This document shows, piece after piece, positions 9,271 to 17,937 of a stretch of 32,507 nt of DNA. Made by a program: the position numbers and the translations under genes. The stretch is from assembly GCA_002084355.1 (NCBI GenBank), contig NBLL01000007.1:1-32507 (forward strand), read 5' to 3'. The first letter of the stretch is position 1. Each line of letters starts with the position of its first letter. Under the pieces are notes generated by a model, which saw only the letters and a list, made by a program, of their open reading frames with translations, made no database searches and was not told the DNA's origin. Source of the stretch: Bacteroidetes bacterium 4572_128. GTDB lineage: Bacteria; Bacteroidota; Bacteroidia; Bacteroidales; 4572-128.

Positions 9271-10242
9271 TTAACGAATTAAATTACAACCTCTAATGTC
9301 ACTATTATCAAAACGACCGAGAACTTTGAAATTATTTTTTTCATATAGACGACCTAAATCTTTTGTTTCTATAAATGAACACGAATTAATATTAGCTAAA
9401 TCAATAATATTAATTCCTCCGGTTTTTCCATTTTCTACAAAACTAAAAGGGTCATAAATATCTCTGATAAAAATTTTCATCCAATTTGTATTTTGAAAAA
9501 TTCCATTTTTTTTCGAATATGCCTGAGATAATAATTCTGTCATTCCGTATTCTGAATGTACATTTTCAACATTAAATTTCTTTTTGAAAATATTATGCAA
9601 TTCGCTTCGGATCAATTCTTTACGTTTTCCTTTCATTCCTCCAGTTTCCATAATTATAGAATTTTTTAAATCTATAGAAACTTTTTCCGAGAAATCTAAT
9701 AAAGCAAAACTAATTCCTATTAAGAAAATTTTTTTTCCAATTCTTATTGATTTTTTTAAATTTTCTAAGATTAAATCAAAATCATTCAAATAAAAACCAC
9801 TTTCTAAATTTTGACTCTTTTTTATCAAATTATAACACATATAAATTAAAGAGGAATTTTTATTTTCTGAAATATTCGGCATCAAAGCAAAAAAAGAATA
9901 ACTTTTTATATCTCCATAAAAATATTCAAAACTTTTAAAAAAACTTTTTTTATAAATTTCTAAATCAGAAATTAAATGTTTACTTTTTTTACTTCCGGTT
10001 GTTCCGCTGCTGTAGAAAGTTTTTTGAACTTTTTTATTTTTTATAATTACATCTTTGCTCTTAAAAAAATCTATAGGCATAAAAGGGATTTCAGATATTT
10101 TTCTTATTTTTTCTACAGAAACCCCTAAATTTTTAATATATTTATGATAAATAATATTATTTTTTTCTTGATATTTAAAAATATATAAAGCAATTTTTTC
10201 AAATTCTAATGCAGATTTTATATTAAAAATTTTATTTTTCAA
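9271..10242 (-). CDS. LuxE-like acyl-protein synthetase / acyltransferase (ANL superfamily)
   Basis: The 323-residue protein belongs to the AMP-forming acyl-activating group related to LuxE. SSGTTGS at residues 78-84 is the phosphate-binding motif. HSEYGMTELLSQAYS corresponds to the adenine-binding YGxTE motif. The later ETKDLGRLYEKNNFKVLGR holds the ribose-binding Asp region. LuxE enzymes activate a fatty acid as acyl-AMP and move it to a Cys; the substrate here is unknown. No luxC or luxAB genes accompany it. Relatives in Bacteroidota often sit beside LPS or surface-polysaccharide genes. It starts 9 bp after the LOG-family gene, so it is the last gene of the block. Family is fairly sure, substrate unknown. 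Confidence 0.85.
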   Translation of the reverse strand: MKNKIFNIKSALEFEKIALYIFKYQEKNNIIYHKYIKNLGVSVEKIRKISEIPFMPIDFFKSKDVIIKNKKVQKTFYSSGTTGSKKSKHLISDLEIYKKSFFKSFEYFYGDIKSYSFFALMPNISENKNSSLIYMCYNLIKKSQNLESGFYLNDFDLILENLKKSIRIGKKIFLIGISFALLDFSEKVSIDLKNSIIMETGGMKGKRKELIRSELHNIFKKKFNVENVHSEYGMTELLSQAYSKKNGIFQNTNWMKIFIRDIYDPFSFVENGKTGGINIIDLANINSCSFIETKDLGRLYEKNNFKVLGRFDNSDIRGCNLIR

Positions 10243-10251
10243 TTTTTTTAT

Positions 10252-10959
10252 TTAAAAATTTGGTCTTAAAATATATTTTGAATAAAAATTATTTATATGC
10301 TCAACAGCCTCTTTTGCGTCATCAACCAAATAAAAAATATCTAAATCTTCCGGACAAATATTTTTCTCTTCTTCTTTTACAACTTCTTTTATCCATTTCA
10401 TTAATCCACTCCAGTAATGTTTACCAACAAGAACGATAGGAAATTTAAGAATTTTTTTCGTTTGAATTAATGTAATTGCTTCAAATAATTCATCAAAAGT
10501 TCCAAAACCTCCGGGTAAAACAATAAAACCTTGTGAATATTTCATAAAAATCACTTTTCTAACGAAAAAATGGTCAAAATTAATTAGTTTATCTCTATCA
10601 ATGTAATAATTTGATTCTTGCTCAAAAGGCAAATTAATATTCAATCCAACAGATTTTCCTTTTCCTTTACTTGCACCTTTATTAGCTGCTTCCATAATTC
10701 CTGGTCCTCCTCCGGTAATAATTCCATAGCCCAATTCTGTTAATTGAAAAGCAATATCTTCTGCCATTTTATAATATTTATTTTTTGGGTCAGTTCTCGC
10801 TGAACCAAAAATAGAAACACAAGGACCGATTTTTCCCATAGTTTCAAAGCCTTCAACAAATTCTGACATTATTTTAAATATACGCCAGGAGTCTTCGCTT
10901 TTCAATTCTGTCCATGTTTTTTCAGAAAACGCTTTTTTTATTTTATCTTCTTTTTTCAT
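10252..10959 (-). CDS. LOG-family / TIGR00730 Rossmann-fold nucleotide 5'-monophosphate nucleosidase-like protein
   Basis: The 235-residue protein has the two signature motifs of the family formerly called lysine decarboxylase-like: GGGPGIMEAANKGA at residues 83-96 and PGGFGTFDE at 149-157. Characterised members cleave ribose 5-phosphate from nucleotide monophosphates, including cytokinin nucleotides in plants (LOG) and purine nucleotides in E. coli (PpnN, a more distant relative). The Glu in GGFGTFDE and the Arg at FFVRK, both used in catalysis, are conserved. It lies 22 bp downstream of the PBP2 gene and 9 bp upstream of the LuxE-like gene, so translation is probably coupled in one operon. 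Its role here is likely nucleotide salvage; a link to the envelope genes is only positional. Confidence 0.9.
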   Translation of the reverse strand: MKKEDKIKKAFSEKTWTELKSEDSWRIFKIMSEFVEGFETMGKIGPCVSIFGSARTDPKNKYYKMAEDIAFQLTELGYGIITGGGPGIMEAANKGASKGKGKSVGLNINLPFEQESNYYIDRDKLINFDHFFVRKVIFMKYSQGFIVLPGGFGTFDELFEAITLIQTKKILKFPIVLVGKHYWSGLMKWIKEVVKEEEKNICPEDLDIFYLVDDAKEAVEHINNFYSKYILRPNF

Positions 10960-10981
10960 AAAAAAATTTTTTAATTAAAAA

Positions 10982-12769
10982 TTATTTTGCTAATAAATTA
11001 CTTTCTAAAATTCTTTTTTCTCTAAATGTATTAGTAATACTATCTTTTAAATATTTTTCTATCATTAAACTTGCTATAGGAGCTGCCCAAGTTCCTCCAT
11101 AACCAGAGTTTTCCACATAAACCGCAATAGCTATTTGTGGATTTTCTTTTGGAGCAAAAGCAATAAATACCGAATGATCTTCTCCATGTGGATTTTCTGC
11201 TGTTCCTGTTTTTCCACAAATAATTATATCTTTTAATCTTGCACGTCTTGCAGTTCCTCCATCTTTATTTACAACTGCTTCCATGCCATTTATTATATAT
11301 TTAAAATAATCTCCGTCTATACCTACAAAATTTTTTATTTTAAAATTTTCTTTATTTATATTTTTTATTAAATGTGGAGTGTAATAAAAACCTTTATTTG
11401 CAATTATAGATGCTAGATTTGCCATTTGTAAAGGTATAACTTGAATTTCTCCTTGCCCTATTCCAAGTGAATAAATTGTACTAAATGCCCAAGTGTATTT
11501 TCCATTATAAATTTTATCATAATAATCAACATTAGGAATAAATCCTGCTTTTATACTTGGTAAATCTATTTTTAATTTTTTACCAAATCCAAATTTTGTA
11601 ACACATTCATGCCATCTAAGTAAACCAATTCTACTGTCTTTATAAATATTTGTTTCTTTTCCTCTTTGAATAATTCTTTGGAAAATTTTATAATAATATG
11701 GATTGCAAGAATATTGTATAGATTTTTCTATAGTTGTTGCTTGCGGATGATTGTGGCATCCGAGAAGACTTTTATTACAAGCTATAGATGTATAAGGTGT
11801 GGCAACTTTTTCTTGCAAAGCAATAAGTGCTTGGACAATTTTAAATATAGAACCCGGAGGATATTTAGCCATTAAAGCTCTATTAAAAAGTGGTTGCAAA
11901 CTATCTCTAGATAAAATATTATAATTTTTCGCTCTTTTGCGTCCAAAAAGTAAATTTGGGTCATAAGATGGAGAACTTATTAAAGATAAAATTTCTCCAG
12001 TTTTAGGAATAATTACAACGATACTACCAATTTTATTTTTCATTAAATCTTCTCCATAAATTTGTAAATCTATATCAATAGTTGTTTTTAAATTATCTCC
12101 GGAAACTGCAATAGTATCATATTTTCCATTCTTATAACTTCCTTGTATTCTATTATGAACATCAACAAGCATACGTTTTATTCCTTTTTTTCCTCTCAAA
12201 TTTTTCTCATAATATTTTTCTAAACCACTTTGTCCAATGTAATTTCCTGATTTGTAATAATTATCTTTTTTAATATTTTTATTCGTAACCTCTCCTATAT
12301 ATCCAAGTACGTGAGATGCAGATTTTGTTGTATGTTTTCTTAATGTTCTAAGTTCAACAAAAAAACCAGGGAATTTATGTAATTTTTCTTGCAAAATAGC
12401 ATAATTTACTTTAGAAATTTGTTTTAAAAATAAATAAGCTTTATATCGTGAATATCTTTTCGCTTTTTTTAATTTTTTAATTAAGACTTTTTTTTCAATA
12501 TTTAAAATATTACAAAATTCTAAAGTATCAAAACTTCTTAATTGTTTTGGAATTACCATCAAATCATAAGATGCTTCATTATACACTAATAATTTATTAT
12601 TCCTATCAAAAATTAATCCGCGAGATGGATATTGAATAATGTGTCTTATTGCATTATTATCTGCAGATATTTTATAAGATTCATCTATAATTTGTATCCA
12701 AAATAAACGAAATAAATAAGTTACAAATAAAATTGTAACAAATATTATTATAATATTTTTCTTTTTCAA
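10982..12769 (-). CDS. mrdA: Penicillin-binding protein 2 (peptidoglycan transpeptidase for elongation)
   Basis: The 595-residue protein has one N-terminal membrane helix (IIIIFVTILFVTYLF), then the pedestal domain (PSRGLIFDRNNKLL at 48-61, GYIGEV) and the transpeptidase domain. The three active-site motifs are complete: SIFK at 307-310, SCN at 354-356 and KTG at 520-522. It cross-links peptidoglycan during lateral growth, normally as a pair with the SEDS glycosyltransferase RodA. rodA usually follows mrdA in Bacteroidota, and mreC/mreD usually precede it; all three are absent here. Instead an LtaS-type gene lies upstream and a LOG-family gene downstream. It appears fully functional. Confidence 0.96.
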   Translation of the reverse strand: MKKKNIIIIFVTILFVTYLFRLFWIQIIDESYKISADNNAIRHIIQYPSRGLIFDRNNKLLVYNEASYDLMVIPKQLRSFDTLEFCNILNIEKKVLIKKLKKAKRYSRYKAYLFLKQISKVNYAILQEKLHKFPGFFVELRTLRKHTTKSASHVLGYIGEVTNKNIKKDNYYKSGNYIGQSGLEKYYEKNLRGKKGIKRMLVDVHNRIQGSYKNGKYDTIAVSGDNLKTTIDIDLQIYGEDLMKNKIGSIVVIIPKTGEILSLISSPSYDPNLLFGRKRAKNYNILSRDSLQPLFNRALMAKYPPGSIFKIVQALIALQEKVATPYTSIACNKSLLGCHNHPQATTIEKSIQYSCNPYYYKIFQRIIQRGKETNIYKDSRIGLLRWHECVTKFGFGKKLKIDLPSIKAGFIPNVDYYDKIYNGKYTWAFSTIYSLGIGQGEIQVIPLQMANLASIIANKGFYYTPHLIKNINKENFKIKNFVGIDGDYFKYIINGMEAVVNKDGGTARRARLKDIIICGKTGTAENPHGEDHSVFIAFAPKENPQIAIAVYVENSGYGGTWAAPIASLMIEKYLKDSITNTFREKRILESNLLAK

Positions 12770-12854
12770 TTTATTTTTTTTTGAAAATTTAAAATAAAAT
12801 TAATTTAATTTTTATTAAAAAAAAATTCCCCAAAAATTTTTTTATACAAAAAGC

Positions 12855-12875
12855 ATTAAAAAAAATGCAAATTTT
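12855..12875 (-). terminator. Weak hairpin 3' of the LtaS-type gene
   Basis: On the minus strand GCATT and AATGC form a 5-bp stem followed by five T, between the stop of the LtaS-type gene and the PBP2 start. The surrounding A/T runs resemble the dispersed motif family. It is a weak terminator, so the upstream and downstream genes may still be co-transcribed. Confidence 0.4.
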
Positions 12876-12909
12876 GAAAAAATTTTTTTTTTAATTTGAA
12901 AGAATTATT

Positions 12910-14733
12910 TTATCTTCGAGAAAAATCATTGTTTAAAATTTGAAAATATGCTTTTCCTTTTTTTTCATTTTCTTTAAAATTTATGCCATTTTTCAATAAA
13001 AAATCTTTTTTAATGTTGTCAAAAATAATTTGATTTTCATCGTTTATAAATGCAAAACCATCATTAAAAGTATAAAAAGAAAATGATTTTGATTCACGAG
13101 AAAAAATATTTTTGCTAAAAAAATAATTTTTATTTTCAATATTTAATTGAGACATAAGAGTTTTTGCGATGTCTGTTTGCGAAGAAAATAAATTAATTAT
13201 TGTATCTTTTTTTTTCAAAACTCCGCCGAGCCAAAGCATAGGAATATGAAATTTTTTTATCTCAAAATTAGCAGTATTACCCGGTAAACGACTTCCATGG
13301 TCAGCAAGCAAAATAAATAAAGTATTTCCCCAAAATTTTGTTTTCTTTATTTTGTCAAAAAAATCTCCTATACATTTATCAGTGTAATAAACAGAATTTA
13401 AAAATCTATTTTCTTCATCGTCACCGTGAAAAACTTTTTTCATCGGAACATCAAAAGGTTCGTGTGAGCTCAAAGTAAAAAGAACTTTGAAAAATTTTTC
13501 CTTTTCTTTAGAAATATCTTCAAAAAATTTTTCAAAAAGTAAATGGTCATGAACTCCCCATTTAGAATTATGAAATTCGCTTGAAAAATCTTTTTTACTA
13601 ATAATTTCATCAAATTCACCGTTTACAAAATAAGATTTCAAATTAGCAAAATTTATATCGCCACCATAATAAAAAGAACTTTTATAATTTAATTTTTTTA
13701 AATCTTTTGAAATAAAAGGTAAATTTTCTGTTTTTTTTGTAAATTTTATTATGGAAGTTGTCGCTTGGGCAGGATAGCCGCTCAAAATAGAAACTATTCC
13801 TTTATCTGAACGGTCGCCATTTGCGTAAAAATTTTTAAAAAATATACCATCTTTTTGTAAATTCTTAAAATTTGGAGTAACTCTTTTTTTGCCGTCAAGA
13901 CTTTCTATAACTTTTGCTGTAAAACTTTCCAAAATAATAAAAACAATATTTGGATTTGGATCTTTTAAAACAAAATCATTTTCTAAATTTTTCTCGTATA
14001 AATCAGAAAAAATTTTTTTTGCTTCTTTTTCTTCAAAAAATTTAACTTTTTTATGCTTTCCTATTTTTGAAATGGAATACATAAAATTCCATATAACATT
14101 TACAGCAGAATGATTAATAAATTTTTCTTTATGAAAATAAACTGTTCCAATATTTACAGGAGCAATTCCTATTCCTCCACGAATTGGAATTATTAATAAT
14201 AAAAATAAAACAAACATTATCAATGCTTTAGGAAAATTATTTTTTTCAAAATTAAAATTTTTAAAAATTTTATTATAAATAATAATAAAGAAACTGAATA
14301 AAAAAACCAATAAAAATATAGCTTTAAAACTTGTTAATAAATCAACCGAAGCCATCATTTCTTTCGGTGTTTTTATATAAAGTAAAATTGTACTATCAAT
14401 ATGAAAACCCCAATTTCTATATAATTCTAAATTAAAAACAATTAAAAATAATGAAATGAAAATAAAAATTATATTATATATTTTAAGGAAATTCCTAATA
14501 AAATTTTCATTTGATGAAAAATTAAAAATAAAAAATAAAAAAGGAATAATTAATAAATAAGAAATCATAGAAATGTCAAGAGGCATTCCGTAAAAAAAAA
14601 TTCCTAATAAATCTAAAAATTGAATTTCTTTTGAAAATTCAAATTGATATATTAAAAATAAAATTTTTGATATAAAAAAAATCAAAAGCCAAAATAAAGA
14701 AAATAAAAATATATATTTTAAACGATTTTTCAT
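12910..14733 (-). CDS. LtaS-type membrane phosphoglycerol transferase / sulfatase-fold enzyme
   Basis: The chosen start (MKNRLKYIFLFSLFW) gives 607 residues. The longer start at 14781 adds only residues encoded by a 12-bp repeat. Five hydrophobic helices fill roughly the first 190 residues. The extracytoplasmic alkaline phosphatase-like domain follows: PNIVFIILESFTAKVIE (metal-binding Glu), NGDRSDKGIVSILSGYP (region of the catalytic Thr/Ser), SSHEPF, and LLADHGSRLPGNTA (metal-binding Asp-His). LtaS in Firmicutes polymerises lipoteichoic acid. Gram-negative relatives transfer phosphoglycerol or phosphoethanolamine to glycolipids or glycans, which is more likely here. It is the gene before PBP2 in the co-directional envelope block, and it is intact. 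Confidence 0.88.
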   Translation of the reverse strand: MKNRLKYIFLFSLFWLLIFFISKILFLIYQFEFSKEIQFLDLLGIFFYGMPLDISMISYLLIIPFLFFIFNFSSNENFIRNFLKIYNIIFIFISLFLIVFNLELYRNWGFHIDSTILLYIKTPKEMMASVDLLTSFKAIFLLVFLFSFFIIIYNKIFKNFNFEKNNFPKALIMFVLFLLLIIPIRGGIGIAPVNIGTVYFHKEKFINHSAVNVIWNFMYSISKIGKHKKVKFFEEKEAKKIFSDLYEKNLENDFVLKDPNPNIVFIILESFTAKVIESLDGKKRVTPNFKNLQKDGIFFKNFYANGDRSDKGIVSILSGYPAQATTSIIKFTKKTENLPFISKDLKKLNYKSSFYYGGDINFANLKSYFVNGEFDEIISKKDFSSEFHNSKWGVHDHLLFEKFFEDISKEKEKFFKVLFTLSSHEPFDVPMKKVFHGDDEENRFLNSVYYTDKCIGDFFDKIKKTKFWGNTLFILLADHGSRLPGNTANFEIKKFHIPMLWLGGVLKKKDTIINLFSSQTDIAKTLMSQLNIENKNYFFSKNIFSRESKSFSFYTFNDGFAFINDENQIIFDNIKKDFLLKNGINFKENEKKGKAYFQILNNDFSRR

Positions 14734-14748
14734 AATAAAAAAAAATTG

Positions 14749-14780
14749 AAATTTCACGTAAAATTTCACGTAAAATTTCA
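14749..14780 (-). repeat. 12-bp tandem repeat in the leader of the LtaS-type gene
   Basis: AAATTTCACGTA occurs twice exactly and a third time in part, immediately upstream of the chosen start at 14733. Because it is in frame it adds MKFYVKFYVKF to the ORF, which would put polar residues before the first membrane helix. I read it as a leader or binding site rather than coding sequence. Confidence 0.7.
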
Positions 14781-14815
14781 ATTAAAAAAATAAAATTATA
14801 AATTTATTTAAAAAC

Positions 14816-15313
14816 TTATAATAATTTATGTGATTTATATTCTATCATATAACTTGAACCTTCACAAGCGTCTGTTGTATTGTGTCCTTCAGCATCTTTG
14901 TGCTCGTGTTCTTCTTCACCATCTTTGTGGTCGTGTTCTTCTCCTTCTTTATGTTCTTCGATTTTGATTTCTCTAAAAATACCAACAACTTCTACTTCTT
15001 GCTTCTGAGATTCTTCTAATTTTACATCAAAAGGAGTTCCGGTAGTTTCTACTTTTACAGAAAATTTTTTATCACTTCCTATAATGTGCATTTTTTTACC
15101 ACTGTGATGACAAATGTGAATAATAGTTCCTTTTACAGTAACTTCTTTGCCAATAAATTCTTTTGCTTTAGCTTTTAAAACATCTACTGTAATAACACTT
15201 GAAGCGAGTTTTTCTGATTTTGTTTCTTTGTCATCTCCACCATGTTGACAATCTTTACAAGAGAAAAATAAAAAAGAAGAAAATACTAAGATAAAAAATA
15301 AGTTCTTAACCAT
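14816..15313 (-). CDS. His-rich lipoprotein with OB-fold-like domain
   Basis: The 165-residue protein has a lipoprotein signal peptide with lipobox LFFSC and Cys19 as the acylated residue, so it is probably anchored to a membrane facing the periplasm or outside. Residues 35-110 look like a small beta-barrel (VTVKGTIIHICHHSGKKMHI), similar to OB-fold domains of Bacteroidota lipoproteins. The C-terminal part has repeated EEH, HDHKDGEEEHEHKD and EGH clusters that could bind zinc, copper or nickel. CHHSGKK in the barrel adds a Cys and two His. Function is not known; metal handling is an inference from composition. It is transcribed with or just before the LtaS-type gene and divergently from the sensor kinase. 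Confidence 0.8.
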   Translation of the reverse strand: MVKNLFFILVFSSFLFFSCKDCQHGGDDKETKSEKLASSVITVDVLKAKAKEFIGKEVTVKGTIIHICHHSGKKMHIIGSDKKFSVKVETTGTPFDVKLEESQKQEVEVVGIFREIKIEEHKEGEEHDHKDGEEEHEHKDAEGHNTTDACEGSSYMIEYKSHKLL

Positions 15314-15347
15314 AATTAAAAATTAAAAAAAAAATAAAAATTATTTG

Positions 15348-15355
15348 CAAAAATA
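15348..15355 (-). promoter_or_regulatory. Bacteroidota -7 box upstream of the His-rich lipoprotein
   Basis: TATTTTTG on the minus strand matches the TAnnTTTG consensus, 35 bases upstream of the start at 15313. No clear -33 element is visible in the A/T runs. Confidence 0.5.
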
Positions 15356-15443
15356 ATAATTTTTTTTTAAAAAAAAATTTTTTATTTTTATTTAATAAAA
15401 AAATTATTATTTTATTTTTAATAAAAAATTTTTAATTTTTTTT

Positions 15444-17196
15444 ATGAAAGATTTTTCTATAAAATATAAAATTATTTTTACTATATTTTTTATCAATTTT
15501 CTTGTGATAATTATAGGTATGACGGTTATTATAACAAGAGATATTGATAATTTTAAAACAGAGGCATTAAATAATGCTGTTTTACATAGTAAATTAATCG
15601 GACAACATTCTCTTCGCTCTTTGAAAAAAAACGATAAAAAAGAAGTGAAAAATATCTTAGAAAATCTTAAGTTTGTAAAAATGGTAAAAGATGTGCGTTT
15701 GTACAATGCAGAAAAAGAAATAATTTCTATTTATAGTAATTATGGAGATTTTGAATTTTTTCTTTTCGATTTTTCTAAAGAAGGTTTGCAGCAAATTAGC
15801 GATGATTATATACTGGTTTCAGAGCCTATTTTTGAAAAAAATAAAATTATCGCTTACATACATTTGACTTATTCAACAATAAATTTGAATAATAAAATAA
15901 AATCTCATTTAGAAACTTTTATAATTATTGCTTTTTTTATGATATTATTATCTTTAATTTTATCTTTATGGTCGCAAAGTTTTATAATAAAGCCAATTTT
16001 ACAATTAACAAAATTCACAAAAAAAATCAGCAATATTTCCGATTATTCATCTTTTCGATTAAAAGAATATCATAATAACGAATTTAGCGTTTTATATTCA
16101 TCTTTTAATAAGATGTTGAATAAATTAGAAGAAAGAAGAAACAAGCATCTATCGGCAGAAAGATTTTTAAAACAAAGTAAAGAACAATTCGAAAAAATCA
16201 CATCATTTGCAAATGATACAATTTTTATGATAAATAAAAATGCTGACATTGTATTTTGGAATAAAGCAGCTGAAAAATTATTTGGCTATAAAAATGAAGA
16301 AATATTAAAAAAAAAATTTTACATTTTATTATTAGAAAAAAAACATAAACTTATTTTAAAAAAAACATTTTCAAATTTAGAAAAATTAAAAAGAAGAAAA
16401 AGAAATTATAAAAATCTTGAGTTTTTTTTACGTAAAAAAAACTTTAAAAAAATACTTGTAAGCACTTCCATTGCAACAACATATATTAATGGAGATTGGC
16501 ATTTGATTGTAATTTTGAGAGACATTACTAAACAAAGAAAATTTGAAATAAATTTAAGAGAAACAAAAGAAAAAGCAGAAGAATCAGATAAACTAAAATC
16601 ATTTTTTCTTGCAAATATTTCTCACGAAATAAGAACTCCTATGAATGCAATTATTGGTTTTTCGGATATCCTTGCAATGCCTAATTTTCCGGAAAAAGAT
16701 AGAAAAAAATATATTTCTTATTTAAAAGAAAGCACAAATACACTTTTACAATTTTTTAAAAGAAGAAATAAATTTATTAAAAATAAAAAAAGAGAAAGAA
16801 AATAAAAATTTAGAACTAATTATTAAAATTAATGATAATGTAGAAACATTATCTATCAATTCTGATAAAGTGCGAATTAAACAAGTTATTAAGAATTTAT
16901 TAAATAATGCTTTTAAATTTACTGAAAAAGGAAAAATAGAAATCTCTTTTTTTATAAAAAATGAAAATTGTTTGCAATTTTCTGTAAAAGATACTGGGAT
17001 TGGAATAAAAAAAGAACATACAAATATTATTTTTATAAGATTTAGGAAAGTAGAAGAAAATGTATTTCAAAATTACCAAGGAGCAGGTTTAGGTTTGACT
17101 ATTTCAAAAAAAATAATAGAACTTCTTGGCGGTAAAATGTGGCTTACATCAGAGATAAATAAAGGCTCAACTTTCTATTTTACCATTCCTATTTAA
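15444..17196 (+). pseudogene. Broken membrane sensor histidine kinase (HAMP-PAS-HisKA / HATPase)
   Basis: The first frame (15444-16805) encodes a membrane helix at about residues 10-30, an extracytoplasmic sensor region, a second helix at 157-177, HAMP, a PAS domain at about 245-370 and the start of HisKA with phospho-acceptor His394 in FLANISHEIRTPMNAI. After TNTLLQ (436) the frame is lost. The neighbouring frame, open from about 16741 to 17196, continues with KEEINLLKIKKEKENKNLEL and a complete HATPase domain: N-box QVIKNLLNNAFKFTEKG, G1 DTGIGI, G2 GAGLGLTISKKI. The usual second HisKA helix (a block of the type IDDILDISKIEAG, roughly 35 residues) is missing. Removing one T from the T6 run at 16752-16757 would rejoin the frames but not restore that helix. 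Dimerisation and phosphotransfer should therefore fail. No response regulator is adjacent. Confidence 0.85.
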
Positions 17197-17794
17197 TAAA
17201 AAATAAAATTTCGATAAAAAAATATTATCAATTCAAAAAAAATAAAAATTAATTAAATTGTAATTTTTTTTTGAATTTTATAAAAAATGTATAATATATA
17301 ATAAAAAATTATTGTTTAAACAAATATTTAAAAAATTCAACTTTAATTAAAAAAGAAAATATTTATTTTTAATATGAAAATTATACGATAAATATTATCA
17401 CATATTTTGGGAAAAACAAAAAAATATTGTAATGAAGAAATTGTTAAAAATATAAAAATATAAAATAAAATTTGTTACAAATTCAGTTCTCCATATTGAT
17501 AAAAATAAAAAATATATGTTTCATTAAAGGAAAAACTCAATATTTATTAAATTTTAAATTTATTGAGAAATAAAAAATAAATATAATTTTATTTTGAACG
17601 GTCAGCAAACATTATAATCAATTTTAAAAAATTTTAAATGAAAAATATTTATTTATATTTATTATTTTCTTTGAAAACTTCTAACAATGTTTTATAAAAA
17701 AAAAGATTTTTTCAAAATTTTATTTTTTTTCAAAAAAATGTAAAAAAATTTTTTTTTTAAAAAAAAAGATTTTATCTTTGCGTCAGATTTTAAA
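17197..17794. other. Long AT-rich gap without a supportable gene
   Basis: About 600 bp between the broken kinase and tRNA-Leu contain no ORF with recognisable content in any frame. Hybrid kinases of this kind often end in a receiver domain, so decayed receiver sequence could lie here, but I could not identify one. The only signal I support is the tRNA promoter at the right end. Confidence 0.5.
17773..17780 (+). promoter_or_regulatory. Bacteroidota -7 box of tRNA-Leu
   Basis: TATCTTTG matches TAnnTTTG exactly and ends 14 bases before the mature tRNA 5' end, a normal distance for a short leader. The same octamer precedes the T9SS gene at 31278. Confidence 0.7.
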
Positions 17795-17876
17795 GCGAAC
17801 GTGGCGTAATTGGTAGCCGCGCTAGACTTAGGATCTAGTGCCGAGAGGCGTGGGGGTTCGAGTCCCTTCGTTCGCA
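17795..17876 (+). tRNA. tRNA-Leu (anticodon UAG)
   Basis: The 82-base cloverleaf has acceptor stem GCGAACG/CGTTCGC and a D-arm with GCG/CGC. The anticodon stem is CTAGA/TCTAG with loop CTTAGGA (anticodon TAG), followed by the long variable arm typical of class II leucine tRNAs and a T-arm with GGTTCGAGTCC. The discriminator base is A and CCA is not encoded. It reads CUA and probably other CUN codons. Confidence 0.97.
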
Positions 17877-17877
17877 C

Positions 17878-17918
17878 AAAACCACCTAATTTTCTATAAT
17901 TTTAGGTGGTTTTTTTTT
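17878..17918 (+). terminator. Rho-independent terminator after tRNA-Leu
   Basis: AAAACCACCTAA pairs with TTAGGTGGTTTT over 12 bp across a 12-base loop and runs into a T-tract. It starts two bases after the tRNA and separates it from tig. Confidence 0.9.
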
Positions 17919-17937
17919 AATATTATTATTTGAAATA

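Noticed and set aside
14734-14781. Longer N-terminus of the LtaS-type protein
   Set aside because: The extra residues come from a 12-bp repeat and precede the first membrane helix without resembling the family.
16870-17196. Separate small HATPase or anti-sigma factor protein
   Set aside because: The frame is open further upstream with kinase linker sequence, and it continues the broken kinase. Its GTG is internal.
17197-17794. Remnant of a receiver domain after the kinase
   Set aside because: I looked for the usual Asp and Lys motifs in three frames and could not make a convincing match.
17692-17877. Minus-strand ORF with a GLEPPRLSALDPKSSAATN-like product
   Set aside because: It is the antisense of tRNA-Leu, a well-known false ORF.
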